A DNA stretch of 64,000 nt from Mortierella sp. BCC40632. Its lineage: Eukaryota > Mortierellomycota > Mortierellomycetes > Mortierellales > Mortierellaceae. The notes beneath the pieces are model-generated. The model made no database searches. It saw only the letters and a program-made list of their open reading frames with translations, and had not been told where the DNA came from. The stretch is from the NCBI GenBank assembly GCA_011634665.1, contig WAEK01000001.1, positions 96,001 through 160,000 of the forward strand. Reading direction: 5' to 3'. Each line of letters starts with the position of its first letter. Position 1 is the stretch's first letter. Positions 45,845 through 57,900 of this stretch are shown in pieces. Both the position numbers and the translations under genes were made by a program.

Positions 45845-46633
45845 ATGGGTCCTACAATGACTCGTTACCTTTTTCTTTATACTTTCTCTTTCTTTCTTTC
45901 TTTGTTACTCTTTGATTCCTCACACGAAAAGGGACGTATAAAAAGTGGGTGTGAGTGTAGTTCGGTTGGTACATCACAAAAGAGCCATTGGCCGGCCAGA
46001 CGCGTCAATATCGAAGTGATCGGGACGGGGGATATATTCTCTCCCGAGGAAAGTACTTGAAGAGAATTCTCTCTCGGGAAAACGGATCGATTTGGTTCCG
46101 AAATTTCAAAGCAGGGATTGACTTGGAGCTCGTTTACTCGATACAATACCCAGCCTCCGGTGGTATTGAAAGAGAGTGAGAGTGAGAGAGAAAGAGAGAG
46201 AGAGAGAATGGGTGAGCGAGCGAGAGGGAGAACGAGCCGGAAACGAATTGACGCGCTGGGAAAGGGACGGACGAACCGATCGAACTGCTAGACGTCGCTT
46301 TATGCTTGAACAAGTGGGCCGACAAGGAAAAAGAAAGGGTGAAAAAGAAAGGGGGTCCGTGTGTTTGGCGTTTGTGCTAGAGAGGGCCTCTTGGGGTGGA
46401 CCATTCTTTCTTTTCCTTTATTTCTCCTTTTCTCGATCGCATTTCTCACGCTGATCATTTTCATCCGTCCATCTCCACATCCATCTCTCTTTCATTCAGA
46501 AAAAGAAAAAAAAAAAAAAAAAACACTCGGCCTTTCTCTTTCTCTCCGCTTTTTCAGTTTCAAGAGCACAGCAAACTTTTTTTTTTTTTTTTTTTTTGTG
46601 TGTTCGCGTTTTTTTTTTGCCTACAGTAACACC
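45845..46633. other. MFE-2 upstream region
   Basis: GA-rich run near 46155-46225, then CT-rich sense strand from ~46390 to 46620 with poly-T and poly-A runs, ending just before the MFE-2 ATG. Likely promoter and leader. No other gene seen. Confidence 0.55.
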
Positions 46634-47113
46634 ATGACCAACAACCTTCGTTTCGACGGACGCGTCGTCATTGTCACAGGCGCCGGCGGTGGTCTAGGCC
46701 GTTCACACGCGTTGGCCTTTGCCTCCAGGGGCGCATCCGTTGTCGTGAACGATCTTGGAGGTTCTCACACAGGTGAAGGTGCTTCCAACCGGGCTGCTGA
46801 CAAGGTCGTGGACGAGATCCAGGCAGCAGGTGGCAAGGCTGTCGCCAACTATGACTCGGTATTGGATGGAGACAAGATTGTCGAGACAGCCATGAAGGCC
46901 TTTGGTCGAGTCGATATTGTGATCAACAATGCTGGTATCCTCAAGGATGTTTCGTTTGCAAGAATGACAGACCAACAATGGGATATGATCTTCCAGGTCC
47001 ATGTCCACGGAGCCTACAAGGTGCTCAAGGCAGCTTGGCCCATCTTTCGAAAGCAAAAGTTTGGTCGTATCATCAACACCAGTAAGAAAGGATCGAGCTC
47101 TTACCAGAATATG

Positions 47114-47147
<34 letters not shown>

Positions 47148-49161
47148 GTCCATGGCTGCGCTCTCTCTATTGACCTTGGTTTCTGACTTCCTTACTCGAA
47201 CCGTTTCTCTTTTTCCTTTTCTTTACTAGCTTCTGCGGCAGGCATCTATGGCAACTTTGGTAAGCATTCGGGGAAACACGCAACGAATCCCATCTCATGC
47301 TTAAAACCATTTTTTTTTTCACTTTCCTTGACTGAACTCATTTTCCCTTATCTTTATTGTGATCTCCTACGTAGGTCAAGCCAACTACTCGGCCGCCAAA
47401 ATTGCACTAGTCGGTTTGACTACTACACTGGCACTCGAAGGCAAGAAGGACCATATCCATTCGAACGTCATTGCTCCTATGGCTGCCTCACGTATGACAG
47501 AGACCGTCATGCCCCCAGACATGCTTGAATCACTCAAACCCGAGATGGTCACCCCTCTGGTCCTCTACCTCTGCCACGAGGATACTAAGGAGAATGGATC
47601 TCTCTTTGAGGTGGGAGCCGGGTTCGTGGGCAAGCTCCGTTGGGAACGAACGGGTGGATATGGGTTCCCGATCAACAAGACTCTTCTTCCAGAACATATT
47701 CAGGAACGATGGGCCCAAATCACCGATTTTGACGATGGTCGTGCAACCCACCCGGGTTCGACACAAGAATCCATGGAAGGGATCATTGCCAACTTTGAGA
47801 ACTTGGCCAAGGAATCTGGGGCACGTCCAGCGGTCATCTCACCCGATGGCAAGATCAATGTCGAGGCCGCAAAGAAACTCCAGTTTGATAGTGAGGCCTT
47901 TGATTATACAGAACGCGACGTGATCCTATACAACCTTGGTATTGGAGCGACTCGAAAGGAATTGAATCTTGTCTACGAGAACTCGGATGCCTTTGGACCC
48001 GTGCCGACCTTTGGTGTGATTCCGTCGTTTGCGACCATGAGCTCGGTCCCGATGAGTGATATCTTGCCCAAGTTCAATCCAATGATGCTCCTTCATGGTG
48101 AACAATATCTCGAGATCTTTAAGCCATTCCCGACTAGGGGCAAGTTGATCTCGACCCCATATGTGGTGGACATTCTTGACAAGGGCAAAGGATGTGTCTT
48201 GACCATTGGAGTCAAGACAGTGGATGAATCTGGAGAAGATGTGTGTCTGAATGAATTTACCATGTTTGTCCGAGGCGCAGGTAACTTTGGAGGCAAGAAA
48301 GAAGGTCAAGACCGAGGACCGGCTACTGCTGCAAACGAGATCCCGAATCGGAAGCCCGATCATGTGGTCCGAGAAAAGACACATGAGGATCAAGCTGCCT
48401 TGTATCGTCTCTCGGGAGATTGGAATCCGCTTCATATTGATCCAGAGATGGCTGCCGTCGGCGGATTCAAGGTTCCAATTCTGCATGGACTCTGTTCGTT
48501 TGGTATTGCAGGCAAGCATATCTACAAGACCTACTGCAAGAGTGATCCTCGTCAATTCAAGAATATCAAGGTTCGGTTTGCCAAGACCGTCAACCCAGGC
48601 GAGACTCTTGAGACATCGATGTGGCGTGAGGGCAACAAGGTTCTTTTCCAGGTTCGATGTGTGGAACGGAACGAGATTGTGATCTCGAATGCAGCAGTTG
48701 AACTCCAGGGTGAAGCATTGAAGAATACAGGAGCTGGTTCAAATGTATCCAACGGCACCAGCGCCCCCAAGAGTACAGGATCAGGATCTTTTAGGTCTGC
48801 GGCGATCTTTAATCAGATCAAGGCAGGTCTTGAGGCCATGTCTGCAGGAGATCGACAAGCACAGGTGAAGAAGGTCAAGGGAGCCTTTGAGTTTGAGATT
48901 ACGAACAAGGAGGGCAAGTCGGAGAAGTATCATGTGGATCTCAAGAATGACAATGGAAGTGTAGGCCCAGGACCCATTACAAAGGGCAAGGCAGATGTGG
49001 TGATCATTGTCCAAGATGATGATTTTGTGGACATGGCTGAGGGAAGGGCGAATGCCCAGAAATTGTTCATGTCGGGCAAGGTCAAGGCCAAGGGTCAGGT
49101 CATGATGGCGACCAAGCTGAGTGAGATCTTGAAGGGCAACCAAGCCAAGCCCAAGATTTAA
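46634..49161 (+). CDS. Peroxisomal multifunctional enzyme type 2 (D-3-hydroxyacyl-CoA dehydrogenase / enoyl-CoA hydratase 2 / SCP2)
   Basis: Second and third steps of peroxisomal fatty-acid beta-oxidation. Exons 46634-47081, 47230-47259 and 47375-49161 give 754 aa. One SDR domain comes first: TGAGGGLG (15-22), NNAG, and catalytic Ser151, Tyr164 and Lys168 (NYSAAK), the same numbering as the human enzyme. Next is the hydratase-2 domain with [10 protein letters not shown], whose Asp508 and His513 are the expected active-site residues, followed by [15 protein letters not shown]. Last is an SCP2 domain (~632-754) with [24 protein letters not shown]. This order is that of animal MFE-2. Dikarya Fox2 instead has two SDR domains and no SCP2. 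The C-terminus is AKPKI; Pro-Lys-Ile is not a standard SKL-type PTS1, so import may be weak or use another route. Confidence 0.96.
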
Positions 49162-49580
49162 ATACTTTTTTTTTTTTTCCTTTCTTTCCTCTTTCTCTTC
49201 TTTCTCTTCTTTTTTTTGAAATGAGTTGATTTCTCTCTTTCATCGTCTTTCTCAGGAATCTTTTGATCCAATGAAGATTACCCTGCAATAAGCAGTATGT
49301 GAATATAACAACCTTCAGATTTTGCTCCGCATTATTCCCCAAATTTGGAGGAAAAGTATGTCCAATACTACCCAGGAGGGAGGAAAAAAAAAAAAAAAAA
49401 AAGTTAATAACTAGTTCAATGAATCCCTGCTAGTGTAACCATCGCATTGGAGAGGTTGGAGAGGTTGGAGAGGTTGGAGTTGCTGTCTTTTATTTTGATA
49501 TTCAAGATACTTAGAAACTATATAATGTTCAAGTAAGGACCTATGTAATAACTTGCTACAAAATATTTCATAGGTGTAGT

Positions 49581-49638
<58 letters not shown>

Positions 49639-49695
49639 ACATCTCCCTCCTTCTCTTTCTCTCTGAGTATGTGTGGGATCCTTCTCTTCCTCTTC
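49162..49695. other. Convergent 3' region between MFE-2 and the F-box gene
   Basis: T-rich after the MFE-2 stop, an A-run at 49384-49402, four tandem copies of a GGAGAGGTT-like unit near 49449-49478, and a (GA)n microsatellite at about 49581-49635. No gene is recognised. Confidence 0.6.
49581..49635 (+). repeat. (GA)n dinucleotide microsatellite
   Basis: About 27 GA units just downstream of the F-box gene stop (minus strand CT). Confidence 0.93.
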
Positions 49696-51300
49696 TCAAA
49701 AGGCACCTTCCTCAATCCACTCTGGCTCTCTCCAATGTGAGATCTTGTCAATCTTGGCAGCAGACGAATCGAGCTGACCTGGTTTTTTGCCCTTGGGCTT
49801 GGATCGGATCATCTTGTAGTGTGCACGTGCCTCGATCTTGGCCTGAGTCTTGGCCTCTCGTGACTCCTTTGTGGAAACCATACCCCCACCATTACCATTA
49901 CCATTGGCTTCAGGAGTGCCGTTATCCTTACGATACTCCTTTAGGTGTTCCGAGGGTAGGGAGTCGTTCAGGACAATTGTCTGGAATTTGGCGGGCTTCT
50001 TTCCAGGTCTATATATGAAAATGAAAAAAAAAAAAAAAAAAAAAGGGATGGGTATGGAAAAAAAGAGAAGGAAAGAAAGAGAGGAGAGAGAGCAAGAGCA
50101 AGAGCAAGAGAAAAGGGTCAGCAGCATTATGAGTCGTTTCTTTCCTTTGTGGCGGTAATCATTACCAAAACGACGGTCTTCTCCTTTTTTCCATGCAGTG
50201 TCGAGACAAACAGAGGGAGAGAAAGGGTGCGAGAGTGAAAGAGAGAAGAGTCCTTTTGCAGCCCCAAAGAACGCAATGCGAGGTAACCCCTCCCCCTTCC
50301 CCCTTCACCCGAGGCAGCACTCCACTGTCCTCCCTGCTTGTCCCCCTACATGTGAAAGGTACGCACGGCTCTCGCCAGGGAACAACAAAAATACAACAAC
50401 AAATCGACTAGGTTATACAAAAAAAAAAAATGCTTACCCCAAGGACATCGAGTTCAAGGGCTCTAGTATGTCTTCACCATTGCCGCGGAGGATTGTGTCG
50501 ACATAGATCTTGCACCAATTCTTCTTTCGGTCAGATCGTTTCATGACCTTGAGACTTGGACCGCTCTTGGCCGAGCCTCCCATGGTCGCAGTCGAATTCA
50601 ACAGGGGGGATTTGCCAGCAGCCTCATGTTTCTTGTTCAACTGGCGCAGTTGCTGTTTCGAAAGCAATGAGGAAGGAGATTCATACCCACCACCGTATCC
50701 ATAGTCTGACGAAGCAGCCGAACCCGTCGACGAGTTGGAAAAGGATCGCATCATCTGAACAGACCGCAGTTCTTGCTCGAGTCTCTTCGCCCGAAGCCAG
50801 TCGAGTTGTTTCTTTTGTGCAAGTTCTTCGGCCTTGACCAGTCGGAACCAGACCTCGTTCATTTCCTGACCCAGGACCACAAACGTATAAAACTTGCGGG
50901 ACAGCTCAGAGATGGTCAACATCTGGAAAGGAGGCAAGTAGGCCAGGATCCGCTGGAGGACAGGTGCTGGTAAGGTGGAAAAGATGTCTCGTTTACGTTT
51001 TTTGCGTTGAGGACGTTTGGTGGTGGTGGTCATTGCTGTGGTCGAGTCGAGATCGGACAAGGGTGAATCGTCATTGTCATTTTCACTGTCATTTTCATTG
51101 TCGCTGTATTCGTCTTCGAGCTGCGAAGGGCCCTGCTGCTGTTGCTGCTGCTGCTGCGGGGTGGGCAAGTGGTCCGTGGGTGGATTAGAGTCGGGAATGC
51201 TGAGAGGGGAGCGGTTGTCCGCGCGGTCGATGAATGTAGTTGCTCCGCTGTCCATGGCGGGATGAGTTGTTGTAGAGAATGATTCTATGACGTGAGGCAT
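49696..51300 (-). CDS. F-box protein with polyQ and acidic N-terminus
   Basis: Likely substrate adaptor of an SCF ubiquitin ligase. Exons 51300-50438 and 50008-49696 give 391 aa. Residues 1-90 are disordered, with a polyQ run at ~49-56 followed by an Asp/Glu/Ser-rich stretch. A basic cluster KRPQRKKRKR (95-104) could be a nuclear signal. The F-box spans ~106-152 (IFSTLPAPVLQRILAYLPPF ... FYTFVVLGQEMNEVWFRL). Downstream there is a short helical, Lys-rich region and a conserved-looking WCKIYVDTILRGNGEDILEP, but no WD40, LRR or Kelch domain. The C-terminal ~100 residues are basic (KKPGKKPAKFQ-like, Lys-rich) and contain SREAKTQAKIEARAHYK. Substrate unknown. The gene is tail to tail with MFE-2 and tandem with cyclin L. 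Confidence 0.82.
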
Positions 51301-51627
51301 GGTAGGGTATCAAAAAAGTGAGTGGAGAGGAAGATGTGGTCTGAATGGGAAAAGAGAAAAAGAAAAAAAAGGAAAAAAAGAAAGAGAAAAAGAGCAAGCT
51401 TGCGGGAAAATCAAGACGGAGGATGGTGCTGCGGTCTGTCTGGGCGCTCGTCCTCCCTCTCTTTCTTTTGCGTGACTGCGTCAACAATTGAGCCAATGGT
51501 CGGAAATGAATAATGCACTTGCCACAAAGAAGGGCAAAGGTTGAACTGCCCAGGTTTCGCTCAATCCGCACAACAACAATAACCTTCTTCCTTCTTCTTC
51601 TTCTTTCCATTCACGTATATATTCATA
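51301..51627. other. F-box upstream / cyclin L downstream spacer
   Basis: The short intergenic region has a purine-rich plus strand at 51345-51400 (CT-rich in the F-box sense strand), consistent with a promoter/leader. Nothing else seen. Confidence 0.6.
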
Positions 51628-52139
51628 CTAAGAAAACCGTGATACACGAACACTACTCCTTGGGGTACCACTATCATTCTCTGCAGCTCGGTCATGCCCT
51701 GCTGCTATCCCTGCTACCGTCATGGACACGTCCTGGTCAGGGGTTTGGTTCGTGTTTCCTCCGCCGGAGCGCTTCTCCGCATCTATTAATGCAAGAGTAA
51801 TCTGTTGCTGTCGTTGGAGATAGGGCTCGACCTCTGTGATCGTCAATGGCAAGTCGGGAATGGGTAGAGTCTGGAAATAGAGCGACTTGATATGTCCTGC
51901 AATGTTTTCAATATCTTCCAGTCTGGAGTCTAGTACCTCCCACCATGCAGGCTGTGTTGGCAATGGTACACCGGCTTCCCGCGCCGCCAGCCAAATCACA
52001 CTGCAGGCGATCGTTGGAGGTTGATAGCAAACATAAATACTCGTCCTCAGCCTACTCAAACAAATGTCATTATGATTCAAAAATTATTCACAAGGAGGCA
52101 TAAGTATCAGGGCAGGGCAGAAGGTTAGAAGGGAAAGCT

Positions 52140-52171
<32 letters not shown>

Positions 52172-53360
52172 GCAGACGCACTGACCCATCATTCAAATAT
52201 CCCCATGCCCGTTGTGGTATTGTGGGGTGCTCTGTCAATTCAAGGACTTTGAGATAGTTGACCATGATTGCATAGGGAAGCTGCACATGCACATTGAATC
52301 CGAGCTTCTTGAGGATCTGCATCTCTGCCACAACAACAGCATTCTTGAGGTCATAAAATTCCTGATGCGCCACCATGTATTAACATTTGCGAAATCATAA
52401 AAGCTATTGAGCGTTAGATTTTGCATTCAATGAAATATCTTTGGAGCAAATCAAAAAAGGATTATCCTTTAGCAGCAACAACAACAAAAAAAAAACGCCT
52501 TCTTGGTTACCTGGCTAAACTGAGGTAATGGGTCAAGAACCTTGTGGCGAAACTTTTTCGACAAGTGGTCAAACACATTGATAAGATCGGTCAGACGGCA
52601 TGGACATTCTTCGACCTTGGCAGCTAAAAACACGGACCCCATACCAATGTCCTATTCACAATGGATCCAGAGAGGAATCGAAAAAAAAAGAAAGTATTAG
52701 GCTCAAAAGAAAGGAGAGAGGGGATGTGGAAAAAAAAAATATAACAAAGGCTGTCTACTGCAGAGTGTTGCATGGTGCTCTTTTCTCCTTGTTAAATCGC
52801 TCTGTCGCTACGGTTGTGTCATAGCTACATTGCTTATTATTCCTGGCATTTGATCCGTGTTCCATGTTGATGTTGAAGTCCTTTTTTTTTTTTGTCTATG
52901 CGGAGCAAACACAAAACGAGTAAAATCAAGTAGTAAAAAAAAAAAAGCGACATACCCTGACTGCAAACTTGCGAAGCGAGGCCTGGTAAAAGAAACGCTG
53001 AAAGAGGATCTGCGCTGTTGCCATGGCCACCTGAGGACTGAAGGTTGAACAAGGAATGTGCGTGTGTGTGTGAAGAAAAAGTGTGTGTGAGAGAGAGAGA
53101 GTTTCGACAATGGTTCAGTTCTGTGCTTGTTCTCTTGAGTTGGAAAGAGGAGCTTGATGCAGGTGAAATGGAGGCGATAATTCCAGATCGCATCCTTACA
53201 GCTTCATCAAGATCCCAGCGGTTTGAATGAGATGACATCCAAGTTGACGTAGGTTGTCCTCTTGTTCTTCCGAGAGTCCATCTTCCCGTGAGGGTGTCCG
53301 TTGGAGCTGCTCCAATGTCAAGAGCGCGTTCTGTAATGACAGCTTGTCATGTGCAGCCAT
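51628..53360 (-). CDS. Cyclin L-like transcriptional cyclin, short form
   Basis: Cyclin that partners CDK11-type kinases in transcription and splicing. Exons 53360-53200, 53037-52956, 52651-52511, 52361-52186 and 52051-51628 give 327 aa. The first cyclin box holds EDGLSEEQEDNLRQLGCHLI, LPQVAMATAQILFQRFFY and SVFLAAKVEECPCRLTDLIN. The second box holds EMQILKKLGFNVHVQLPY and ACSVIWLAAREAGVPLPTQP. These blocks fit cyclin L better than cyclins K, T, C or H. After the boxes come only about 90 residues, acidic then Gly/Asn/Asp-rich, with a weak SVRVSRFS end. The long Arg/Ser-rich tail that tethers animal cyclin L to splicing speckles is absent. The start ATG is the first one and fits the family. 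Confidence 0.9.
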
Positions 53361-54356
53361 GAGCGGAGATTATGAGAAACTGGTGCTAATGGGCTAGAGA
53401 CGAATGATGATCGGAATCAAGGTCCAAGGTCCTGGTCCTGCAGCTGATCCTGCGGTGAAGAAGAAGAGAAAGAAAAAGAAAGAAAAAGAATGCTAAGAAT
53501 GTACTTTTGCCTCGGTGGCGAGAACAGAGTTTAGCAACCAGGGGGAGACAAGTGTTGTAGACAGGATCACGTACGACAGGGCCAGAGCACTCGTGTCTGA
53601 GTTGCACTGGAAAAAAAAAAATGTCAGGGTGTGGTCATTGCCGCGGGACAGAGAATGAACGGGCCCACACGAAGGACGTGTGTGTGTGCTCGACGCATAC
53701 AAAGCACGCATACGCGCATGCAGGAAAGCCCCGGCGTGGGTAAGAATGGATCCTGAACCAAGCATATTGGGTATCGTTGCCTTCCATCACAATCACATCA
53801 CTAGTGGACCAAGAGAGGACCACTCATTGACGACACGGGTAGTAGCAAACGGCTTGGTGACGGCGGTCCAATGGCCCAAGAACTAAACCAAGGACGCGGC
53901 TCTGACCTTTTTAATGGCTAGTGACCGCTGCCATCTGTTCGTTCACCTCTTTCTTCTTTACCCATCTCCCAATTTTTTTTCCCTGAGCATTACCTGACAG
54001 CCTCCGTCTTCCTCTCCCCCTATTTTCTACTCTGGCATCAACAACAAAGCAAACATAAAAAAAACTCCTCACGCTACCTGTGGCGACCTGTGCCTACTTG
54101 GTCTCCCGTCGCTCAGTTCTGCACTTGTGCTTGGGCCAAGATCTCTCACAGGCTCCTTGCTGCAAGCCCCCTTTGTCTGTTTCCTCCTGCTTCCCGTTCG
54201 CCGGCTTTTTCTTCCTGTTCTTCTTCTTCTTCTTCCTTCTTCTTCTTCCTTCACTTGACCGTTTCCCATCCGCTTGTCATTCCTGGACATTCTTCTCATT
54301 CATTCCACTCATTCATTCCTGCACTTTGGGCCCTTGGAAACGACCCTCTGCCAAGA
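53361..54356. other. Divergent promoter region, cyclin L and 54357 gene
   Basis: About 1 kb between divergent starts. AG-rich run near 53458-53490, otherwise mixed composition, then CT-rich plus strand at 53940-54300 leading to the 54357 start. No gene recognised. Confidence 0.55.
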
Positions 54357-54590
54357 ATGGCCTCTGGAAAATCTAAAAAGTCAAGCGCCTCCAAAGGCCG
54401 CGCAAAAGTATGTGCTTGTGTTCCCATGTCTTTATTCTGTAACGAGTGTTGAGCATGTGTTCTCTGGAGTTCCCAGGCGGGCAAAGATAAAAAGAGCTCT
54501 GTTATGAAAGTCATTTCTCAAGCATAAGCGCGTTGGTCAGTCATGACATCAGTCCTTCGTATGGCACTTTGTGTTGCTCACTCTGTTTGC

Positions 54591-54641
<51 letters not shown>

Positions 54642-54939
54642 CCACTCTTTGCGGTTCAACTTTAGGGTTCGCCTTCGTCGTCACCTTCGTCGTCGCCGCC
54701 AATGCCTCCAGCTCCAAGTCAAATGGATAACCGAGGATCTGCGGCACCGCACCACTTCCAAACCGAACTCGCGTCCGAGATATCGCCACAGCGGTCCTCA
54801 TCGCCTGCAAGTGGTCGAAGAGAAGTCGATGACTTTATCGCACCTTCTCCCACGCGTTCCAAAGTACCCAAGAGCACAAGCAAAAAATCAAGTATGTACA
54901 GCACTCTCTCCTGGCAATTGTTGCAATGAAAACTAAGAC

Positions 54940-54972
<33 letters not shown>

Positions 54973-57900
54973 GCACAGCACTGACATTGCCCTCTCTCTC
55001 TTTCACACCCCTCTCCAGAATATTCGCCAGCGTCCTCACCAGCACCCATCTCTGCCTCGGAACTGGAAGAAATGACAGTCGCAGAACCAGAACAGGTGCA
55101 AAGGATAGAGAAACGGTCAGGATGGCTTCGTCGCTTGGTGTTCCGCCTCCTGCTGCTCTACGTTGGCTACACCGCCTTTTTTGTCTGCCCAAACCTTCGT
55201 CCAGAAGAGCGAGAAGGCCTCTGTGGCGCTCTGTGGAGAGTCCAGAACTGGCTACGACCCTATTCGGAGCCTGCTCTTGTACGTGCCCAAGAATCGTATC
55301 AACTCTATGCAGAGCCATATGTGGATCATTACGGAAGACCACTCTACAAACAATCGCTCGAGTACTACTCGAATGTCGCCGAACCGGCAATCCGTTCTGC
55401 TACGTCCAAGACCAAAGATACATACTATGAGCATGTGCATCCTCATGTCCACAAGGCCTACATCACTCTTTACACAGACAATGTCCGGGACCAGCTCCAG
55501 CATGCTCAGACTACCATGAATACATATGGGTCGCAAGCACTTGATCAAGCAAGACTTGTCTACAAGGACGCCAATGACCAGGCTCAAAAGCTACACACTG
55601 CTCATGTCCAACCCGTTCTTGACAAGGCTTCACCCCATGCTAAAGTGGCCTGGGACAAGGCCTCGACAGGTGCTCAGCAAGCCTATTCCTCTGCGCGTGG
55701 CTTCTACAACGATCGGATCGACCCCTATGCTCAACAGGCTTTTTGGGTGGTCACAGACATCTTTAGTTTCCCCAAGGATGACAAAGAGGAGTCCTTCAAG
55801 AGGGCTCGTGAGGCTGGAAGAAAGGCTCAGGCCTCCAAAAAAGCTTCAGAGCCCCAAACAGACAATGTCAAGGAGGCGATTTTCAAAAAGGTGCAAGATA
55901 CTCAAAAGCTAGCCGGTGGCTATGCTAAGGGTGTCAAGGAGGCGATTACAGATCGAGTCGCGGGCGCTCAAAAGGTCATGAGTGGTTACTCGGAACGACT
56001 TCGATCCGCAATGGCGAGCAAGAGTGAGAGTGCCAAGGAAACTGCAGAGGAGATCAAAAAGGCGGCCGAGGAGAATATCGAAGCTCAAAAGGCAGCCGCA
56101 GCTGAAAAAGGACATCGTTTCCAAAAGGTTGTTGAGGAAGTAACCGAAACCGTGGACGAGACAGTAGCCAGAGAGGCAGAAAAGGCTCAAAAATTGGCTC
56201 GAGAAAAGGCCGAGTCGATCAAGGAGGCGGCGGACGAAAAGGCAAAGGACGCCAGCAAGTTTACAGAACAGGTCAAGCAGGCGGTTGTGAACAAGGTGCA
56301 TGAAGCCCAAGAAGCTGGTGCCCACTTAAAAGACTCTGTCCAAAAGGGTGCTGAGCACGTGAAGGAAGAATTGATTCATGACAAGGAAAAGCTGAAGGAG
56401 GCCGCAGAAGGTGCAGCATCCAAGGTCCATGATGTTTACGAACATTTACACCACCAGGCTAAGGACTTCAAAGACCAGCTCTTCAGGAATGCAGAGTACA
56501 TTCGCAAAAAGTCAGACCAAGCCGCCGAGGATGCCAAGCAAAAGGCAAATGAGGCCTATGAGCATGCAGGTCAGCAATCGGAAGAGGTGAAGCAAAAGCT
56601 GAGCCATCTCGCCGAGGATGCGGATCAAAAGGCAAGACAAGCCGCGAGCGACATGGACTCGAAAGCTCACGAGATGTACGAATCAGCGGCCAAGGCAGCC
56701 AAAGATGCCAATGAACAGGTGAAACAGGGATTCGAGGATGCTAAGCACCGTGCCCAAGATTCGTTCCAAGCTGGAACAGAAAAGCTCCGAGAGACAGGAG
56801 AACAGATTCGACAGGGCGTCGAAAACTCCAAGGCTGGAGCAAAAGAACATTGGGATGAAGCCCAAGAATCGCTTTACAAGGACGCCGAAAAAGTCAAGGC
56901 CGCTGCGGATAAGTTTGCTAATGAGGGTAAACTCGAGTTTGAGTACCAGACGGGTCAGGCGCAGGAGAAACTGGGCCAGGTCGCTGAGGAGACTCGTGAA
57001 CGGATGAAGAATGTCAAAGATGATGCCAAATTGAAGGCGCATGAAGCACAGGCGGCTGTGGAAATGTCATTGTCAGCAATGTTGGCAGGGATTGAGACGA
57101 CTTTTAACCAGTTCCACCAATATGGTGATGAAGAAACCAGGAACTTGTGGGGAAAGCTACAGTCAGCGATCGATGAACATATTGCAAAGGCCAAGGAGGC
57201 AGCTACCAAAGTGGATCAGAGCAATAGAGAGCTGTATGAGAACTTTGAGTTGTATGTCAAGACGTGGTCTGACGAGAAAGGAACTCTGCTGGAAGATCAA
57301 CTCGACAGATTGAGGACACGGTCAGCCGAGGCAGTTCAAAAGATTGGACAGAAGGCCGAGGACGACAAGACCCAAGCTAAGATTAAGGCTGAAGAGCTAG
57401 CCAAGAATGTCGAGCTGTACCTTTCGGAAATGAAGGAATTCTTGTTGGGCCGGTTGGAGGCCTCGAAGGAGACTGTAGCCTCTGATCTGAATGTCTTCCG
57501 AAGCACGATCAATGACGGAGATGACCGGTCCGCACAGGCAAGGTTTGTTGAACTTGAAAAGTTGGCGAGGGAGCGACTGGATGATATCAGCACAGATGTG
57601 AAGACCAAGGCGGAGACGTTGATGAAGCAAACCGATGAGATCTGGGCTCAATCTTGGACAAAGTCGAGGGACTTTGCACAGCGGGCACGGGAGCAGACGG
57701 AGAAGGCAATCGAAGTGGCCAAAGCCAAGGCTATGAAGGTAGAGGAAGCTAGGAAGGCTGAGGAGGCTAGGAAGGCCGAGGAGGCTAGGAAGGCCGAGGA
57801 GGCTAGGAAGGCCGAGGAGGCTAGGAAGGCCGAGGAGGCTAGGAAGTTGGAAGAAGCTAAGGCCGAGGAGGCCAGGCACCGACATGCAAACAGTGGTCAG

